DNA of 64,000 nucleotides from Bathynomus jamesi (GCA_023014485.1 JAJOZX010007498.1:148258-212257), one strand, 5' to 3'; positions 20,905 to 32,069 are shown, counted from the stretch's first letter. Translations and numbers: made by a program. The notes: generated by a model from the sequence alone, not told the origin.

Positions 20905-21477
20905 GGGTGTGCACAATTTATCTTTACAACTTCTCTCTCAAATAAAAATATTAGGAAACGAGGTAAACATACTGTTTTTTCGCCATCTGTGAGAGAAAGT
21001 AATAAAGTTTCACGTGGTAGTTGTCAGATGTCAGATATTGTACAGGGTGTACACAAATTACGAAACTGGTATGAAATTCTTTTAACATGCATTTCCCAAA
21101 TCGGTGGATTTGCCCTGGGGGGCCCATCTCTTGGCCGGCCAGATCACCAAACATAACACCCTGTGACTTTTTTGTATGGGGTTATGTAAAAGACTGCGTG
21201 TACACAATTCCAGTGGCCAACATCGACGATTTAAAGACCAGAATTGCTGCTGCTGTTGCAAGAGTTGATGTTGAAATGTTGCAGCGTACATGGATGGAGA
21301 TAGAATACCGTTTTGACGTCTTAGTGTGACAAATGGTGCCCATGTTGAATGTGTTTGAGGTTTTGTGAAATTTTATTACTTTCTCTCACAAATGGCACAA
21401 AAACGGTATGTGTACCTCGTTTCCTAATATTTTTTTATTTGAGAGGGAAGTTGTAAAGATAATTTTTCTACACCCTG
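20905..21477 (+). mobile_element. Second DD41D-like mariner, deletion derivative
   Basis: The inverted repeats exceed 100 bp, starting GGGTGTGCACAATTTATC on the left and matching the complement of ...GTTGTAAAGATAATTTTTCTACACCC on the right. They enclose a short transposase C-terminal fragment. It sits in a (TA)n tract, with GTGCACACC / GGTGTGCAC on either side of the TA run. The termini differ from the family at 1905 and 46640. Confidence 0.75.
21060..21329 (+). pseudogene. DD41D-like transposase C-terminal fragment
   Basis: The frame has RWICPGGPISWPARSPNITP, then CDFFVWGYVKDCVYTIPV and a helical tail (RIAAAVARVDVEML). It aligns with the 46755-47216 protein (RWIGRGG, WPPRSPDLTPLDF) without gaps in the catalytic block, so the same aspartate spacing class is likely. 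The second catalytic aspartate and everything upstream are missing. Confidence 0.75.
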
Positions 21478-21766
21478 TATATACTGTATATATGCTACAA
21501 TTCAGAATGGTCCCTTGAGAAACTGTTATGTTATACAGAGACCTTGCATGAAAGAAGGACTTCTTCGGGGAAAATTAAATCTACTGAAGTCCGAATAAGT
21601 AATGGTAAATGACAAATACTAAAGTTTTTCTTTTTCATGATGGAAGCCCAACGTGGGCAATGGTTCACTACCTCCCCACAAAGACACTACGTAAATACAA
21701 CGTTGTCTCCACTATAATTTATTTAATATTTTCAGAAGAGTTGATTGTTCCATGCGCAGTATGTAT

Positions 21767-21821
<55 letters not shown>

Positions 21822-21861
21822 GAAAATTATTTCACGAAGGTAACACGTGAAAAATATTTAT
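21478..21861. other. No gene; CA/TA microsatellite
   Basis: Unassigned sequence, then (CA)n about 21770-21811 followed by (TA)n, the left border of PLE 2. The last 40 bp (GAAAATTATTTCACGAAGG and following) is the reverse complement of sequence just right of PLE 1 (8640-8690), so the flank homology extends beyond the ribozyme segment. Confidence 0.6.
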
Positions 21862-21898
21862 GATGAATAAAACCACGAAGGAAAGGAAACACAAAATG

Positions 21899-21938
21899 GT
21901 GCTCAAGCGCTTTCGTCTAATGACATCCTCAGGAACAC
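21899..21938 (-). ncRNA. Hammerhead ribozyme motif, PLE 2 left arm
   Basis: Reverse complement of the 8563-8602 motif, with core (CTGAGGA, GAA) and all three stems the same. It is in the inverted left arm of the foldback element. Confidence 0.75.
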
Positions 21939-22016
21939 TGAAGTACATAAAAAGGTTAAGCCTATATATAGGTTACAGAAAGAAAAAAAAAAAAAGAAAA
22001 AATAAATAACATACAT

Positions 22017-22047
<31 letters not shown>

Positions 22048-22068
22048 CATACATATCTATATATACAA

Positions 22069-22101
<33 letters not shown>

Positions 22102-22324
22102 CAATAAACAGAGAAGTAAAAATAATAAAAAATTAAAAATTAAAACCTTAAAGGATTACCAGTGAGGCGTACAGATTTGTAAGGAAAAATATCGATTTTT
22201 AGCACAAGATCAAATGGATTATAAAAATACAAAATTATACTGGAACTCTGCCGGGTTTTAACACAATATTTTAGTACTTCCATTTTTCCCGGGCTTTTTA
22301 GGCATTGCTAATGTACTTAAACTT

Positions 22325-22753
22325 TTGGATATTAATGTAGTATTTTCATATAACAATATTGTGAAAAATATCATAGTAAAAAATAGCCCTACCAATAATT
22401 CAGGCATTATCTATAAAATTGGTTGTAAACAATGTGATTCCTTTTACATAGGTCAGACGGGAAAGGATTTGCACACACGTATAAAACAGCATCAATATTC
22501 CGTTAGAACAGGACAGTTGTCCAGTGCCCTTTTTGTCCATTTGTCAGAGTTAGCCCACTGTATTGATTGGAATAATGCTTCAGTTTTATTCCATTCAAGC
22601 AACATTGTTAATAGAAATATTCTTGAGTCTGCCATTATCCAACTTTCAAATAACTTCAACATAAGCAAAGGTCTTTTTCAACTCGATCCTGTTATGTTGA
22701 ATTCCTTTAAAACAGATTTAAATAAGAAGGGTAAAACATTAAATCTTTGGTAA
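22325..22753 (+). CDS. GIY-YIG endonuclease module of PLE 2
   Basis: An open frame of 142 residues, with an ATG after about 60 bp of in-frame upstream PLE sequence. Its protein is identical to the C-terminal part of PLE 1. The nuclease shows GIIYKIGCKQC, FYIGQTGKDLHTRIKQH and the ILESAIIQL glutamate block. In PLEs this domain nicks target DNA for RT priming. Here it is detached from any RT. Whether it is expressed is unknown. The CxxC next to the GIY block is typical of PLE nucleases. Confidence 0.7.
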   Translation: MDINVVFSYNNIVKNIIVKNSPTNNSGIIYKIGCKQCDSFYIGQTGKDLHTRIKQHQYSVRTGQLSSALFVHLSELAHCIDWNNASVLFHSSNIVNRNILESAIIQLSNNFNISKGLFQLDPVMLNSFKTDLNKKGKTLNLW

Positions 22754-23219
22754 ACTTGTCTTCTACTTTATTAACTTTTAATTTGCATTTTATTTTTTTA
22801 TATATATCAAAACCTGACCATAGGCAGCAGTGTGTTAAAACCCGGACAGAGTTCCAGTATAAATTTGTATTTTTATAATCCATTTGATCTTGTGCTAAAA
22901 ATCGATTAACTTTTAATTTGCATTTTATTTTTTTATTTTTTTTTTTATTTATTTTTTTTTATTTTTTTTTTTTTATATCGAAACCTGACCATAGGCAGCA
23001 TTGTGTTAAAACCCGGCAGAGTTCCAGTATAATTTTGTATTTTTATAATCCATTTGATCTTGTGCTAAAAATCGATATTTTTCCTTACAAATCTGTACGC
23101 CTCACTGGTAATCCTTTAAGTTTTTAATTTTTAATTTTTTATTATTTTTACTTCTCTGTTTATTGTATATATATGTATATATGTATGTATGTATGTATTT
23201 GTATATATAGATATGTATG

Positions 23220-23252
<33 letters not shown>

Positions 23253-23329
23253 ATGTATGTTATTTATTTTTTCTTTTTTTTTTTTCTTTCTGTAACCTAT
23301 ATATAGGCTTAACCTTTTTATGTACTTCA

Positions 23330-23369
23330 GTGTTCCTGAGGATGTCATTAGACGAAAGCGCTTGAGCAC
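23330..23369 (+). ncRNA. Hammerhead ribozyme motif, PLE 2 right arm
   Basis: The same 40 nt arrangement as at 8563-8602: stem I GTGTTC/GAGCAC, core CTGAGGA and GAA, stem II GTC/GAC, stem III AGCGCT and U17. Confidence 0.78.
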
Positions 23370-23402
23370 CATTTTGTGTTTCCTTTCCTTCGTGGTTTTA
23401 TT

Positions 23403-23407
<5 letters not shown>

Positions 23408-23439
<32 letters not shown>

Positions 23440-24599
23440 AAAAGTGAACAATGAACAATTCCTACACCATCATTATATGAATTTATTGTCCATTTTTACA
23501 TAAGAAACCAAAAATCACATAAGCGAGTTTTAGATAGAATTTCGATTTGTACGTCTTTATTCATTCCTGTATTTTTCTAATTCATCTTTCTAATAATGAC
23601 TTATACACTATGACGTCAAAATAACTTTATTCTCTTTACGTTTCCCACTCTGTGTCTCTAATTCGTTCTTGTAAATCTTCCTAACAATGATTTGTACTAT
23701 GCGTAAAAATTCAATAACTATGACGTCACATTTTCCCTTCATCATATATCTAGTATCCAATGTATGAAAATTCTTTAACATCATGCTAAGGACGAAACAC
23801 TCTATAGAAGTCATTATTTATATGTTATGTAGTATAAATACAATTATTATTCAACCATACTCATTCTTACATTCATGTTCTTTCTTGACCGCTATCCTTT
23901 ATTAATTTTATTACTTATTCATTCATCTACCTATTGTCTACTTATGCCCTATCAACTTATCAGTCTATGTTTACTCGTGTCAATCATGAAATGCAAAACT
24001 TTCGCAGTTCGTTCGAGAACGCGAAAAAACGTTCTCGTATTATTTTTTTCATTTTTATTTTTAATTATATGACCTCCCGAGGTGAACTCAAAACAATGCT
24101 TAGTAAGATCGAATTCCGCTGACCGACAGAATTGAACGCTCTAAGATAAAAAAGTCTCCTTTCGCTCTGATTCGAATTTATAACATTATCATGCGTTATG
24201 TTATATCATGTGTGTTATGTGCCCACGTACTTTGTATTATATTTAAACATCTTAATTGTCAATTAATAGGAAACACTGTAAAAACAAAACAAGTTATAGT
24301 AACTGTTTAATTGTAATTAACTGTAATTAACAATAACTTATAATGTACTTCAGTGAAACTGTAATTAATGTAATGATTTAATTTATAATGTAAGAATGTA
24401 CTTTAATAGAAGTGTAATTAAACAATGAGTGAATATGAATTAATTGGTAATTGTAATCCATAATTGTAATCGTAATTGTAATGAACCAAAATTAATACGT
24501 ACTCAGTCGTGTACTCAAAATTGTACTTATGTACTATTACGAAATGATATTAGTTTTTGTTATTTTATTTTTTAATTTGAAATTTGCAATCTTTTAAAA
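23408..24599. other. No gene; AT-rich with TGTAATTAA-like words
   Basis: A (TA)n tract starts this region. 24290-24490 is rich in irregular TGTAATTAA-type words without a regular period. No coding frame or element end is supported. Confidence 0.55.
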
Positions 24600-25210
24600 C
24601 ATCTGATCATGTGTTTAAAAAGGGGGGAAACTTAACCTTCGATTGTCTCCCCCAAACATTTAGGCTATATTATACTGTACTTGTAAAATTACTTCACTTC
24701 ATCGTTGTACTTCAGATTGCCACTTCATTTAAGGCTCTTCTCCATTAGACTTCATATTTAGCACCTCATTAGGAGGGGGCAGAGGCCCCTTGCCTTCTTA
24801 ATTTTTAGATTCCGGCCTGAGCCATGGTCGAAAGAGGTCGAACCTCTACCCTTGTAAATTCAGAGCAATACCTGTAATTTTTAAGAAGTAAACCACAGTA
24901 AAAGAAGTTTTTATCTTTTTCCTTCGAGCCGTGCTCTCTTCAGAACTTAGTCAAGTCGACAAGTTATAAAAGAAAAGTCGATAATTTTTAGTATCAGAAA
25001 AAGGATCAGAGAATTATAAAAAGAGAAGAATTAATAAGCGAGAGAAAGAGACAACCCAAGCACCATAGACGATATCGGCATAACAGAGTGGCGACCCACC
25101 ATTTAAGGCGACCGAAAAGAATTATAGAAAAGTATAAAGGAGAAACATCCGTTGCTTGCCTCCGTAACCAGAACCCCCCCGTCGAATCCGAACCGACTCA
25201 GGGCCATAAA
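24600..25210 (+). mobile_element. Probable LTR with primer-binding site
   Basis: A GC-richer block follows AT-rich DNA. It ends ...GGCATAACA, then GAG, then TGGCGACCCACC at 25089-25100, the arrangement seen at the end of the 5' LTR of many arthropod Gypsy-type elements, where TGGCGACC-like sequence is the tRNA primer-binding site. About 100 bp of leader follows. No gag or pol is present and the left LTR end was not located. This is a solo or truncated copy at best. Confidence 0.4.
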
Positions 25211-26314
25211 GGGGGGGGTTAACATATATATTCTTTCCATGTTATGGGCATGTTAAAAAAATTTAAAGCAACCAACGTGTAACACGACAGTCAAAATAAT
25301 AATGTTTACTTATCCTGTACGATACCAACCAACAGAATTGTTTTTAAAGTAGCCGATAGAAAATATTCTTGAAAGATATAAGTCTGCTAGATTTCTCACG
25401 GTGAGACTGAAATATATAAAAATAACTTTGTTTCGTAAAATATTACTGTTAAAATATTTTGTGTTGGTCTTCATTAAAACTTTCCCTATGGATATGAACT
25501 TTTTGAAAAGCAAAAGAAAATATATGGAATGAAAACCCTATAAGATTTCGCAAGTCCATCAACATTTTTTAGAAGGAATATTATTAACAATTTTTTACCA
25601 ACCAACTACTCCGGATGGAGTGAGTAAATGCATATTTCTCTACGATATTCATTTATTCTTTTGATTCCTTGAGTGGAGAATCCAATAAAGTTTTCATTTA
25701 CTTTTTCAACATATTGTGAAGCTTATATATTTAAATTTTCTTTAAGTTGAGCTTCAGTTCATAGGCTTGTTGTTCTTCTTTTTATTTGAAAAAATGTATC
25801 TGGAAGTATAAGAAACACCACAATGACCCTACTTAGTTAGTTGGTATGCACTGTAACTTTAATTAAGAAGATAGATGGTTGTATTCTGATACACGATTAT
25901 AAATATAACTGGCATAAAGATCGTTTTCACACTCTCACAGAAGTCTCCTTAAGGTAAGCCAATATTTCTTGTTTATTTCTTAGACTGTATTCGTAATTTA
26001 TACAAACTTGTTAATTATATGAACTAAAAAGTATGTGAATTAACTAAGAATTAAATTTGTTCCGTGTATTGTTTATAAGCATATCTTTCAGGCATTATAC
26101 CACCTTAGTGCTTGTATTTCTTTGTAAGATGGTAAACTATCTGGTGTGTATAAAATAATGCGAGTGAAGAGAAATCCGACTTTAATTATATTAACGCAAG
26201 TGAACATGGACAAGTAAAATTTATTAGAAATATTTTATAACTGCATATTCGATGGTAAGGTTTGTAAGAAATATTGAAAATATTTTTACAAATTAAAAAA
26301 AAAGTTGAAACTAC
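25211..26314. repeat. Diverged copy of a dispersed repeat with exon-1-like donor
   Basis: 25310-26160 aligns by eye with 33800-35420, with many substitutions and gaps: ACCAACCAACTACTCCGGAT, GAGAATCCAATAAAGTTTTC and CTTTTTCAACATATTG are shared. It includes GAAGTCTCCTTAAG followed by GTAAGC near 25945-25960, a splice-donor-like junction found again near 35240 and 35579. No long reading frame is present. Confidence 0.65.
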
Positions 26315-26516
26315 TAGGGGCACTCAATATATTTTGCCCCACCCTTTTTTTTCTTAGCTAAATAATAGGCCATGGGGCTGAAATGTCTTTTGGGCCGTAA
26401 GTTTGAACTTTCTGCGCTTCACATAATCGGATTTTTCCTGTTTGAACCTCCCCTCCTTGTATAAAACCGCTTTTAAACACCCTTGTATAAAACCGATGGT
26501 TAACGCAGTTTCGAAA

Positions 26517-26771
26517 ATGGCGTCTGACACTGATGTGCTTCGTAAACAGAGCTGTTATCGAGTTCTTAACCGCAGAGAAGAAACGGTTGGAAATATTCAC
26601 AAACGTCTATAAAACGTTTACAGAGATGATGCTGTTGATCGAAGCACAGTTGGACGCTGGTCTAAACGTGTAAGATCATTGGAAAGAGGGAGAGTCAGCC
26701 TCGATGATGAGCCACGCAGCGGTCGCCCGGTATCGGCTGTGACATCTCTAACTATGCAACGTGCTAACAGC
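26517..26771 (+). pseudogene. Mariner B transposase, 5' part
   Basis: It starts ATGGCGTCTGACACTGATG and shares the N-terminal helix-turn-helix region with mariner A. It contains a frameshift near 26540 and an in-frame stop in the TCTATAAAACG region. The RSLERGRVSLDDEPRSGRP segment is recognisable before the hAT insertion point. Confidence 0.85.
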
Positions 26772-27390
26772 CAGAGGCGTACCGAAGGGGAGGGCGACAG
26801 GTGAGATCGCCCCCACCCCCCCTTTGAGCTAATAAATTTGTATTTTGATTATTTTTAAGTAGTTAATTTGCATATTCAATTAAATATTTTACATTTAATT
26901 TAATTTTTTTTATTAATTATTTTGATTTTTACATTTAATTTACATATTCAATTAAATATTTTTAAATATTTAATTTCGTGCGTCAATCGAAAAATATTAG
27001 CTAGCTTTCTAGCGATTTTCTTTCATGAGTATTGCGTCATTTTTCATGACACTTGGCAACCGCAGTTTATCGATTTTTGTTTACATTCATTTAAATATTT
27101 AGTTTGTGAACTTTCTAAATTTTGATAATTTTAAGTATTGATTAAAACTGTGTGTGTGTGATCATGTGCGAAGGCCGCTTGGTCTCAAACATGTAACTAA
27201 TAAATGAAATGAAACCAGGGCCGGATTAAGACCTTTAGAGGCCCTAAGCACTTAAAAGATTTTGGTGCCCCATATATACTGTATGTAATTCAAAATATAA
27301 ACAAAAATAAACCATAAAATTTTATTTTTTGAAATGAAACAAAACTTACAGTAAGATGGAAAATAATGTTTATTTTTGTATACTTCCACT

Positions 27391-30078
27391 TCATTTATAT
27401 TTGAAAAGTTTTCTCCTACTTTTTTTAATTGCAAAGTCTTTGATCAGATCCTCAAAACTAATCTTACGTAACACATCTGCTTCTATACTTAGTAGAGATA
27501 AGGCATCCAGCCTGCCTTGTTGCATAGTTGTTCTGTTGGTATTTTTAATATACTTCAACTGAGAAAATGAACGCTCAGCTGAGCAATTTGTGACCATTAA
27601 TGTTAAAAATATACGAAAGGCAATTTCTACATTTGGGAAGGCACACTCAATATTGTCTTCTACAATTATTTTATAAAGTTCAGCATGACTGAATCTTGTT
27701 TTTACATTTTTTTTTGCACTGAACTTATGGCACACATATGAGTGAAACTGCTGAAGCTCAGCAGAGAAATTAGTGTTCAAGTCCTCTGGGTAAGCATCAA
27801 TCATCTTTTTACAACCCTGAGAATACCTTTCAATTTCAGTAGATGATGAAGTGGTGACATTATGTGGCACATCACTTAGAAAAGAAAATCTCTCTGCTAT
27901 TTCTTTGTATATCTCTCCTCTTCTTCTCATCTCAGTTTCAAGTTTGTCAACAATTGTGTAAAAGGTGGTGATAAGAAATTTATCTCTGGCATTCAGATAT
28001 ACTTCTGGTGCATCTCCGTCATTGGGTACCTTCTTTCTGATACGTTTGCGAGTTTGAGCTGCCTTGTAATCAACATCTGGTAGCATTTCCTTTGTAGCTG
28101 CTTCATATCTTTCAAATTCATCTCGTGAAGTGCACAGTTGGTCAGCTAATGATCCATACAGATCTGCACATGTTTTTAAGTTCACATCCTTATTCTGTAG
28201 AACTTTGCTTACTCTATGAAAATTTTGCAAAATCTCATCCCAAAAATTCAACATAAAAACGAATTCTAGCTCTTGCATCTTATTTGCAATATTATTTGCT
28301 TCTCTTCTAGTGTCTCCCTTTTGTGACTGGTCTTCAGCTATACATTCTAACGCTTCTAAAATTTTAAGGAAAGATTTCAAAATTGCTGCTGTTGCCATAG
28401 CATGTGCCTCCCATCTGGTATCAGAGAGGGATTTTAAGACACTTTCATTTCCAATACAACCTTTAAGAATTTCCCACCTGCTGGTTGAGGCTAAAAAAAA
28501 GGTATAGAGCAACTGCACTGTAGAGAAGAAATTAACCGCCTCTTGACAGCAGTCAACAGCACTTCGGCCTACCAGATTTAGTGAATGGGCTGCACAGGGC
28601 ACATATATAGCAAACTTGTTTGTTTCTAAAATTTTTTGCTGCATCCCCTTATAACGCCCAGACATGTTGGCAGCGTTGTCGTAAGATTGACCCCTACATT
28701 TTGAAAAGTTTAGCTTACAAACTTCACGTAAGTACTGCAACACCTGATTTGCCATTTCCTCACCAGTATGGCTTTTCATTTTCAGAAAGGTTAAAAAGCG
28801 TTCAATAGGCTGTCCATCTTTTAAGTACCTAAGTACAACACTTAACTGATCGATATGTGATAGATCTGGTGTTGAATCAACTGACAAACTAAAATAACCA
28901 GAAGATTTTACTTCGTCAACAATGAGTGCGTGGACCTTTTGAGCCATTAGTTGAATGAGTTCCTCACAGGTGGTTTTGGACAGGTAAGAAGGATTTCCTT
29001 TGCCAGAATTTCCATATTTCAAAATGTGACCTGCTAAAAATGGATCAAACCGGCTTATGAGCTCAAGCAGCCCTAAAAAATTCCCATTCTGCAATGATCC
29101 AAATCTTTCTTCTGTTCCTCGAAAAGACAAGCCACGTTCAGCTAACGTACAAATAACAGCTATGACACGCCTCAAGACATGTTCCCAGTAATCACACTCT
29201 TCCTGAATTTGTTTTTCCAACTGTTGTCCCAACCCCGCACCTTGTCTGCGAGTTAAGTATGTTAGCATAGAGTCTCGGTGAGTAGTGCTTTTTTCATGAT
29301 GATCAATTACAATAGTATTTCGCCAGTCACTGAACCCTTCTCTTATAACAAAATGTGAGACATTTTTAGGAGCAAACAGTTTACAAACATAACAGTAAAC
29401 TGATCCTGTTGATGGTGAATACAATAACCACTCTCTCTTGTATTTCTCACCATTGGCTTTTGTCCCAACGAAAAGTTTTTGTGAACAGTATCTTGCTGGT
29501 TTGCCACTACTGAAATGCCGGTAAGACTTGTCAAATGGCCCATTGTGGTGTTGACAGTCACTGGGTCCACAAGCAATCCAATAAGCCACATCATCAGCAG
29601 AGAAATCAAGCCACAACCCTGGATCTTTTGCTATATTTACTTCATCTTCTGCAGACTGATTCATTTCACCACCATCACCATGGTCCACTAAACTTTCATT
29701 TTCAGCAATTATTTCAACCCCAGAATGTCTTGTAAAGCAACTTGAATCAACATTTGCAGTAGAGGTATCAAGAGAATTTACAGGCAAAGTGAGATCAGTA
29801 GTGAGACATGTGGTAGATGAACCTGCTTGTGACACCTCGGTGATTCCAACGTCATCATATTTTGATTTTGAAGTGATCAAAGTGGTATTTGTGTCCACTT
29901 CTGATGACGGAGATTGGTTTTGATTCAGAATCGGTATATCATGTTGACGTTGTGGTCGTGGAACTTGTGTGAAGAAATCAGTCAGCTTTGCAGTCTTGGA
30001 CTCTAAATCCAAAGTCTTCTCTTGTTTCTCTTTTGATAGTTTTCGCTTTTGTGCACCACTTAACTGAACACGTTTCAT
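27391..30078 (-). CDS. hAT transposase, ZMYM1-like with TTF-type zinc finger
   Basis: An 895-residue uninterrupted protein from ATG at 30078. An upstream in-frame ATG at 30144 exists, but a splice-acceptor-like ATTTTACAG lies between them, so an intron in the 5' leader is likely. Residues about 155-270 form a TTF-type zinc finger (DVAYWIACGPSDCQHH, VYCYVCKLF). The RNase H-like catalytic acids appear as SVDSTPD (D401), SYDNAANM (D467) and NCSAERSFS (E835). The C-terminus is the hAT dimerisation domain. It catalyses cut-and-paste transposition in the nucleus. No stops or frameshifts are present, so it may be active or recently active. Confidence 0.92.
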   Translation of the reverse strand: MKRVQLSGAQKRKLSKEKQEKTLDLESKTAKLTDFFTQVPRPQRQHDIPILNQNQSPSSEVDTNTTLITSKSKYDDVGITEVSQAGSSTTCLTTDLTLPVNSLDTSTANVDSSCFTRHSGVEIIAENESLVDHGDGGEMNQSAEDEVNIAKDPGLWLDFSADDVAYWIACGPSDCQHHNGPFDKSYRHFSSGKPARYCSQKLFVGTKANGEKYKREWLLYSPSTGSVYCYVCKLFAPKNVSHFVIREGFSDWRNTIVIDHHEKSTTHRDSMLTYLTRRQGAGLGQQLEKQIQEECDYWEHVLRRVIAVICTLAERGLSFRGTEERFGSLQNGNFLGLLELISRFDPFLAGHILKYGNSGKGNPSYLSKTTCEELIQLMAQKVHALIVDEVKSSGYFSLSVDSTPDLSHIDQLSVVLRYLKDGQPIERFLTFLKMKSHTGEEMANQVLQYLREVCKLNFSKCRGQSYDNAANMSGRYKGMQQKILETNKFAIYVPCAAHSLNLVGRSAVDCCQEAVNFFSTVQLLYTFFLASTSRWEILKGCIGNESVLKSLSDTRWEAHAMATAAILKSFLKILEALECIAEDQSQKGDTRREANNIANKMQELEFVFMLNFWDEILQNFHRVSKVLQNKDVNLKTCADLYGSLADQLCTSRDEFERYEAATKEMLPDVDYKAAQTRKRIRKKVPNDGDAPEVYLNARDKFLITTFYTIVDKLETEMRRRGEIYKEIAERFSFLSDVPHNVTTSSSTEIERYSQGCKKMIDAYPEDLNTNFSAELQQFHSYVCHKFSAKKNVKTRFSHAELYKIIVEDNIECAFPNVEIAFRIFLTLMVTNCSAERSFSQLKYIKNTNRTTMQQGRLDALSLLSIEADVLRKISFEDLIKDFAIKKSRRKLFKYK

Positions 30079-30144
30079 CTTGGTTCTTGGGGTCTGTAAA
30101 ATACAGAAATAAAAAGAATATTTTATTTGTATATTATGTGGCAA

Positions 30145-31215
30145 TCAACACAGTTACACATATCACAATCTTGGCTTTGTTCTTTTATTCTCAGAAAGAC
30201 AAAATGGGAACCGTACACAACCAAAGTGGCAATTTAAATATAAGTGGCAATTAAATATAACTCAACCGAAATATCAACTCGAAATGTTGAATACAAATCA
30301 AATCGAAAGAAGGAACCAAAAGAAGGAACCGAAACCTATAAAATAAAAATACTTAACATTAGAATTAATAATACGCAATCTATAAAAATATCAATATTAA
30401 CATTTCACTATTAACGAGCCACATTTTATATTTACATTTATTTATTTATTTAAAACACAATATTTAATTATAGGAAATATGAACATTTGCTTAGGGCCTA
30501 AATTGTCCTAACTACGTTTGATGTTATATATACATTACAAATTATTCACTCTGGTTATTACAATCTAAATTCTTTTATACTGTTATGACAATAGATAAAT
30601 AAATTATAAAATAAAGATACGTGTATGATAAAATATTGTTATATATACAAATAAAGTACACTTCATAGACTTACCCTAGAGAAGAAGAGAGAGCAACAGA
30701 TAAACTTCTTCAACGCTAATTAACTTAGGTCAGTATATCTTATTATTATAATGGCCGTGATAAACATCACTTGATACAACAGCAATATAGAGAGTTTATA
30801 GTTTCTTTTATTTTAATATTAATTTATATTACAATTCTATAAACCTAAATCTTTCTGTAAAACAATACCAAATGATTATGTAAAATATATATTTAATATT
30901 ATATGCACAAATCACACGTTCAGAATAACTTCCTATAGCACACGAAAATATTTAATCTATATGTATTTTTAATATGGCGCTCAAAGATTTGATATAAACA
31001 AAATAATAACGCAAAGCGTAAAGTGTGTGATTACAACGAAATATATTTATTCTCTCAAAAGGGTTGTTGTTCACTACAAATTCAAACAATGAAAAAAAAT
31101 AAATACTATATATGAATATATATAATTCAGTTTTCAACAGCTTATAGGCTATAAGCCGCGATTATAATAGTATAATAAATCCATGGTAAATCCGACAATG
31201 GAAAATTTCTGTGGT
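30145..31215. other. 5' leader and non-coding end of the inner hAT
   Basis: An AT-rich stretch between the transposase start and the right terminal repeat. It presumably includes the promoter and a first non-coding exon. No individual signal could be identified with confidence. Confidence 0.5.
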
Positions 31216-31518
31216 GCCCCCCTTCCCTTGATGCCCTAAGCACGGGCTTATTTTGCTTAATGGTTAATCCGGCCCTGAATGAAACATTAAGTGTTATTTT
31301 TAAAATTTGGTATTCATTTTTTTACACATTTTATAATTGTTTCAAAGTTTTCATTTAACTTACAATTTTTCATATTTTATTGCATACAAAATTTTGTGGG
31401 TTTTGTTTGGATTTTTTATTTCATTATAATGGACTTTAATGTCATGGTTAGTAATAATTCCCATTTCTATTTGTAACTTTGTAGAGTACTATTTGCAGGT
31501 ATCACAGGACTAAAGATA

Positions 31519-31812
31519 ATGGACCTTTATAAATTTTTCAAAAGAAAAAATGTCCAAACTGACAGTGGTTCTACAGAGCATTATGATCAAAGTAATGTTA
31601 ATCCCAGTAAAATTGCTAGGTTACAAGAGGATGAAAATGAAAAAATTTCGGCGCTAGCTCTTGCCTCCCCTACTACTAAAAATCTAAAATGGCTTAGGAT
31701 CCCGAAAACTCTTAATCCGCCCTGGGAAATTTTCTTTTATAAAGGTAACAGTCCAAGGAAATGCTTAAATCTCGAAATTAGCACTTTTTTATTCTTGTTA
31801 ATACAAATCTGA
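31519..31812 (+). pseudogene. N-terminal fragment of a ZMYM1-type hAT transposase
   Basis: It starts ATGGACCTTTATAAATTTTT (MDLYKFFKRKN), a common beginning of zinc-finger MYM type 1-like hAT proteins, followed by a Ser/Asn-rich spacer. After about residue 55 the frame is unrelated. Zinc-finger and catalytic regions are missing. Confidence 0.5.
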
Positions 31813-32069
31813 GCATCCTAATTGTGGTTTGCATTGAATATTGTTACTAATCGGATTTTTATCATAATTTTTAAATTTTTTATAATATAAATTTTATATT
31901 TTTATTCATAATGGCTTATCAGCAGCTACTTAGTCATCTCTAACTGAACGATAAGCTCATCATGAACGTACATAAAAATTATTTATCTATTTCAATTATA
32001 CTCCTACGATTAGTTCCAAGTTCGCCCCCCCCACCTTGGCAAATTTCTGGGTACGCCCCTGCTAACAGC

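Larger units (their letters stand above)
21862..23407 (+). mobile_element. Penelope-like element 2: foldback unit with GIY-YIG only
   Basis: Inverted arms of about 405 bp (21862-22266 and 23000-23407) enclose only the GIY-YIG coding module and a duplicated 3' untranslated segment (22754-22905 and 22906-23080). The RT is absent. The left arm shares the variant CCCGGCAGAG with the distal right segment, not CCCGGACAGAG of the proximal one, so it was copied from the outer segment. Each arm holds a hammerhead motif. (TA)n borders lie on the right. Confidence 0.88.
27216..31277 (-). mobile_element. Inner, apparently intact hAT element
   Basis: Termini CAGGGCCGGATTAA ... TTAATCCGGCCCTG form a 14 bp perfect inverted repeat. 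A perfect 8 bp duplication AATGAAAC lies at 27208-27215 and 31278-31285. It is 4062 bp and holds a full-length transposase gene on the minus strand. It lies inside the outer hAT, itself inside mariner B, so it is the youngest of the three. Confidence 0.93.
26772..32061 (+). mobile_element. Outer nested hAT element (GGCGTACC termini)
   Basis: It begins CAGAGGCGTACCGAAGG and ends GGGTACGCCCCTG, with a perfect 8 bp duplication CTAACAGC (26764-26771 and 32062-32069). Its own sequence totals about 1.2 kb. The rest is the inner hAT at 27216-31277. It keeps a transposase N-terminus, so it is a deletion derivative. Confidence 0.9.
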
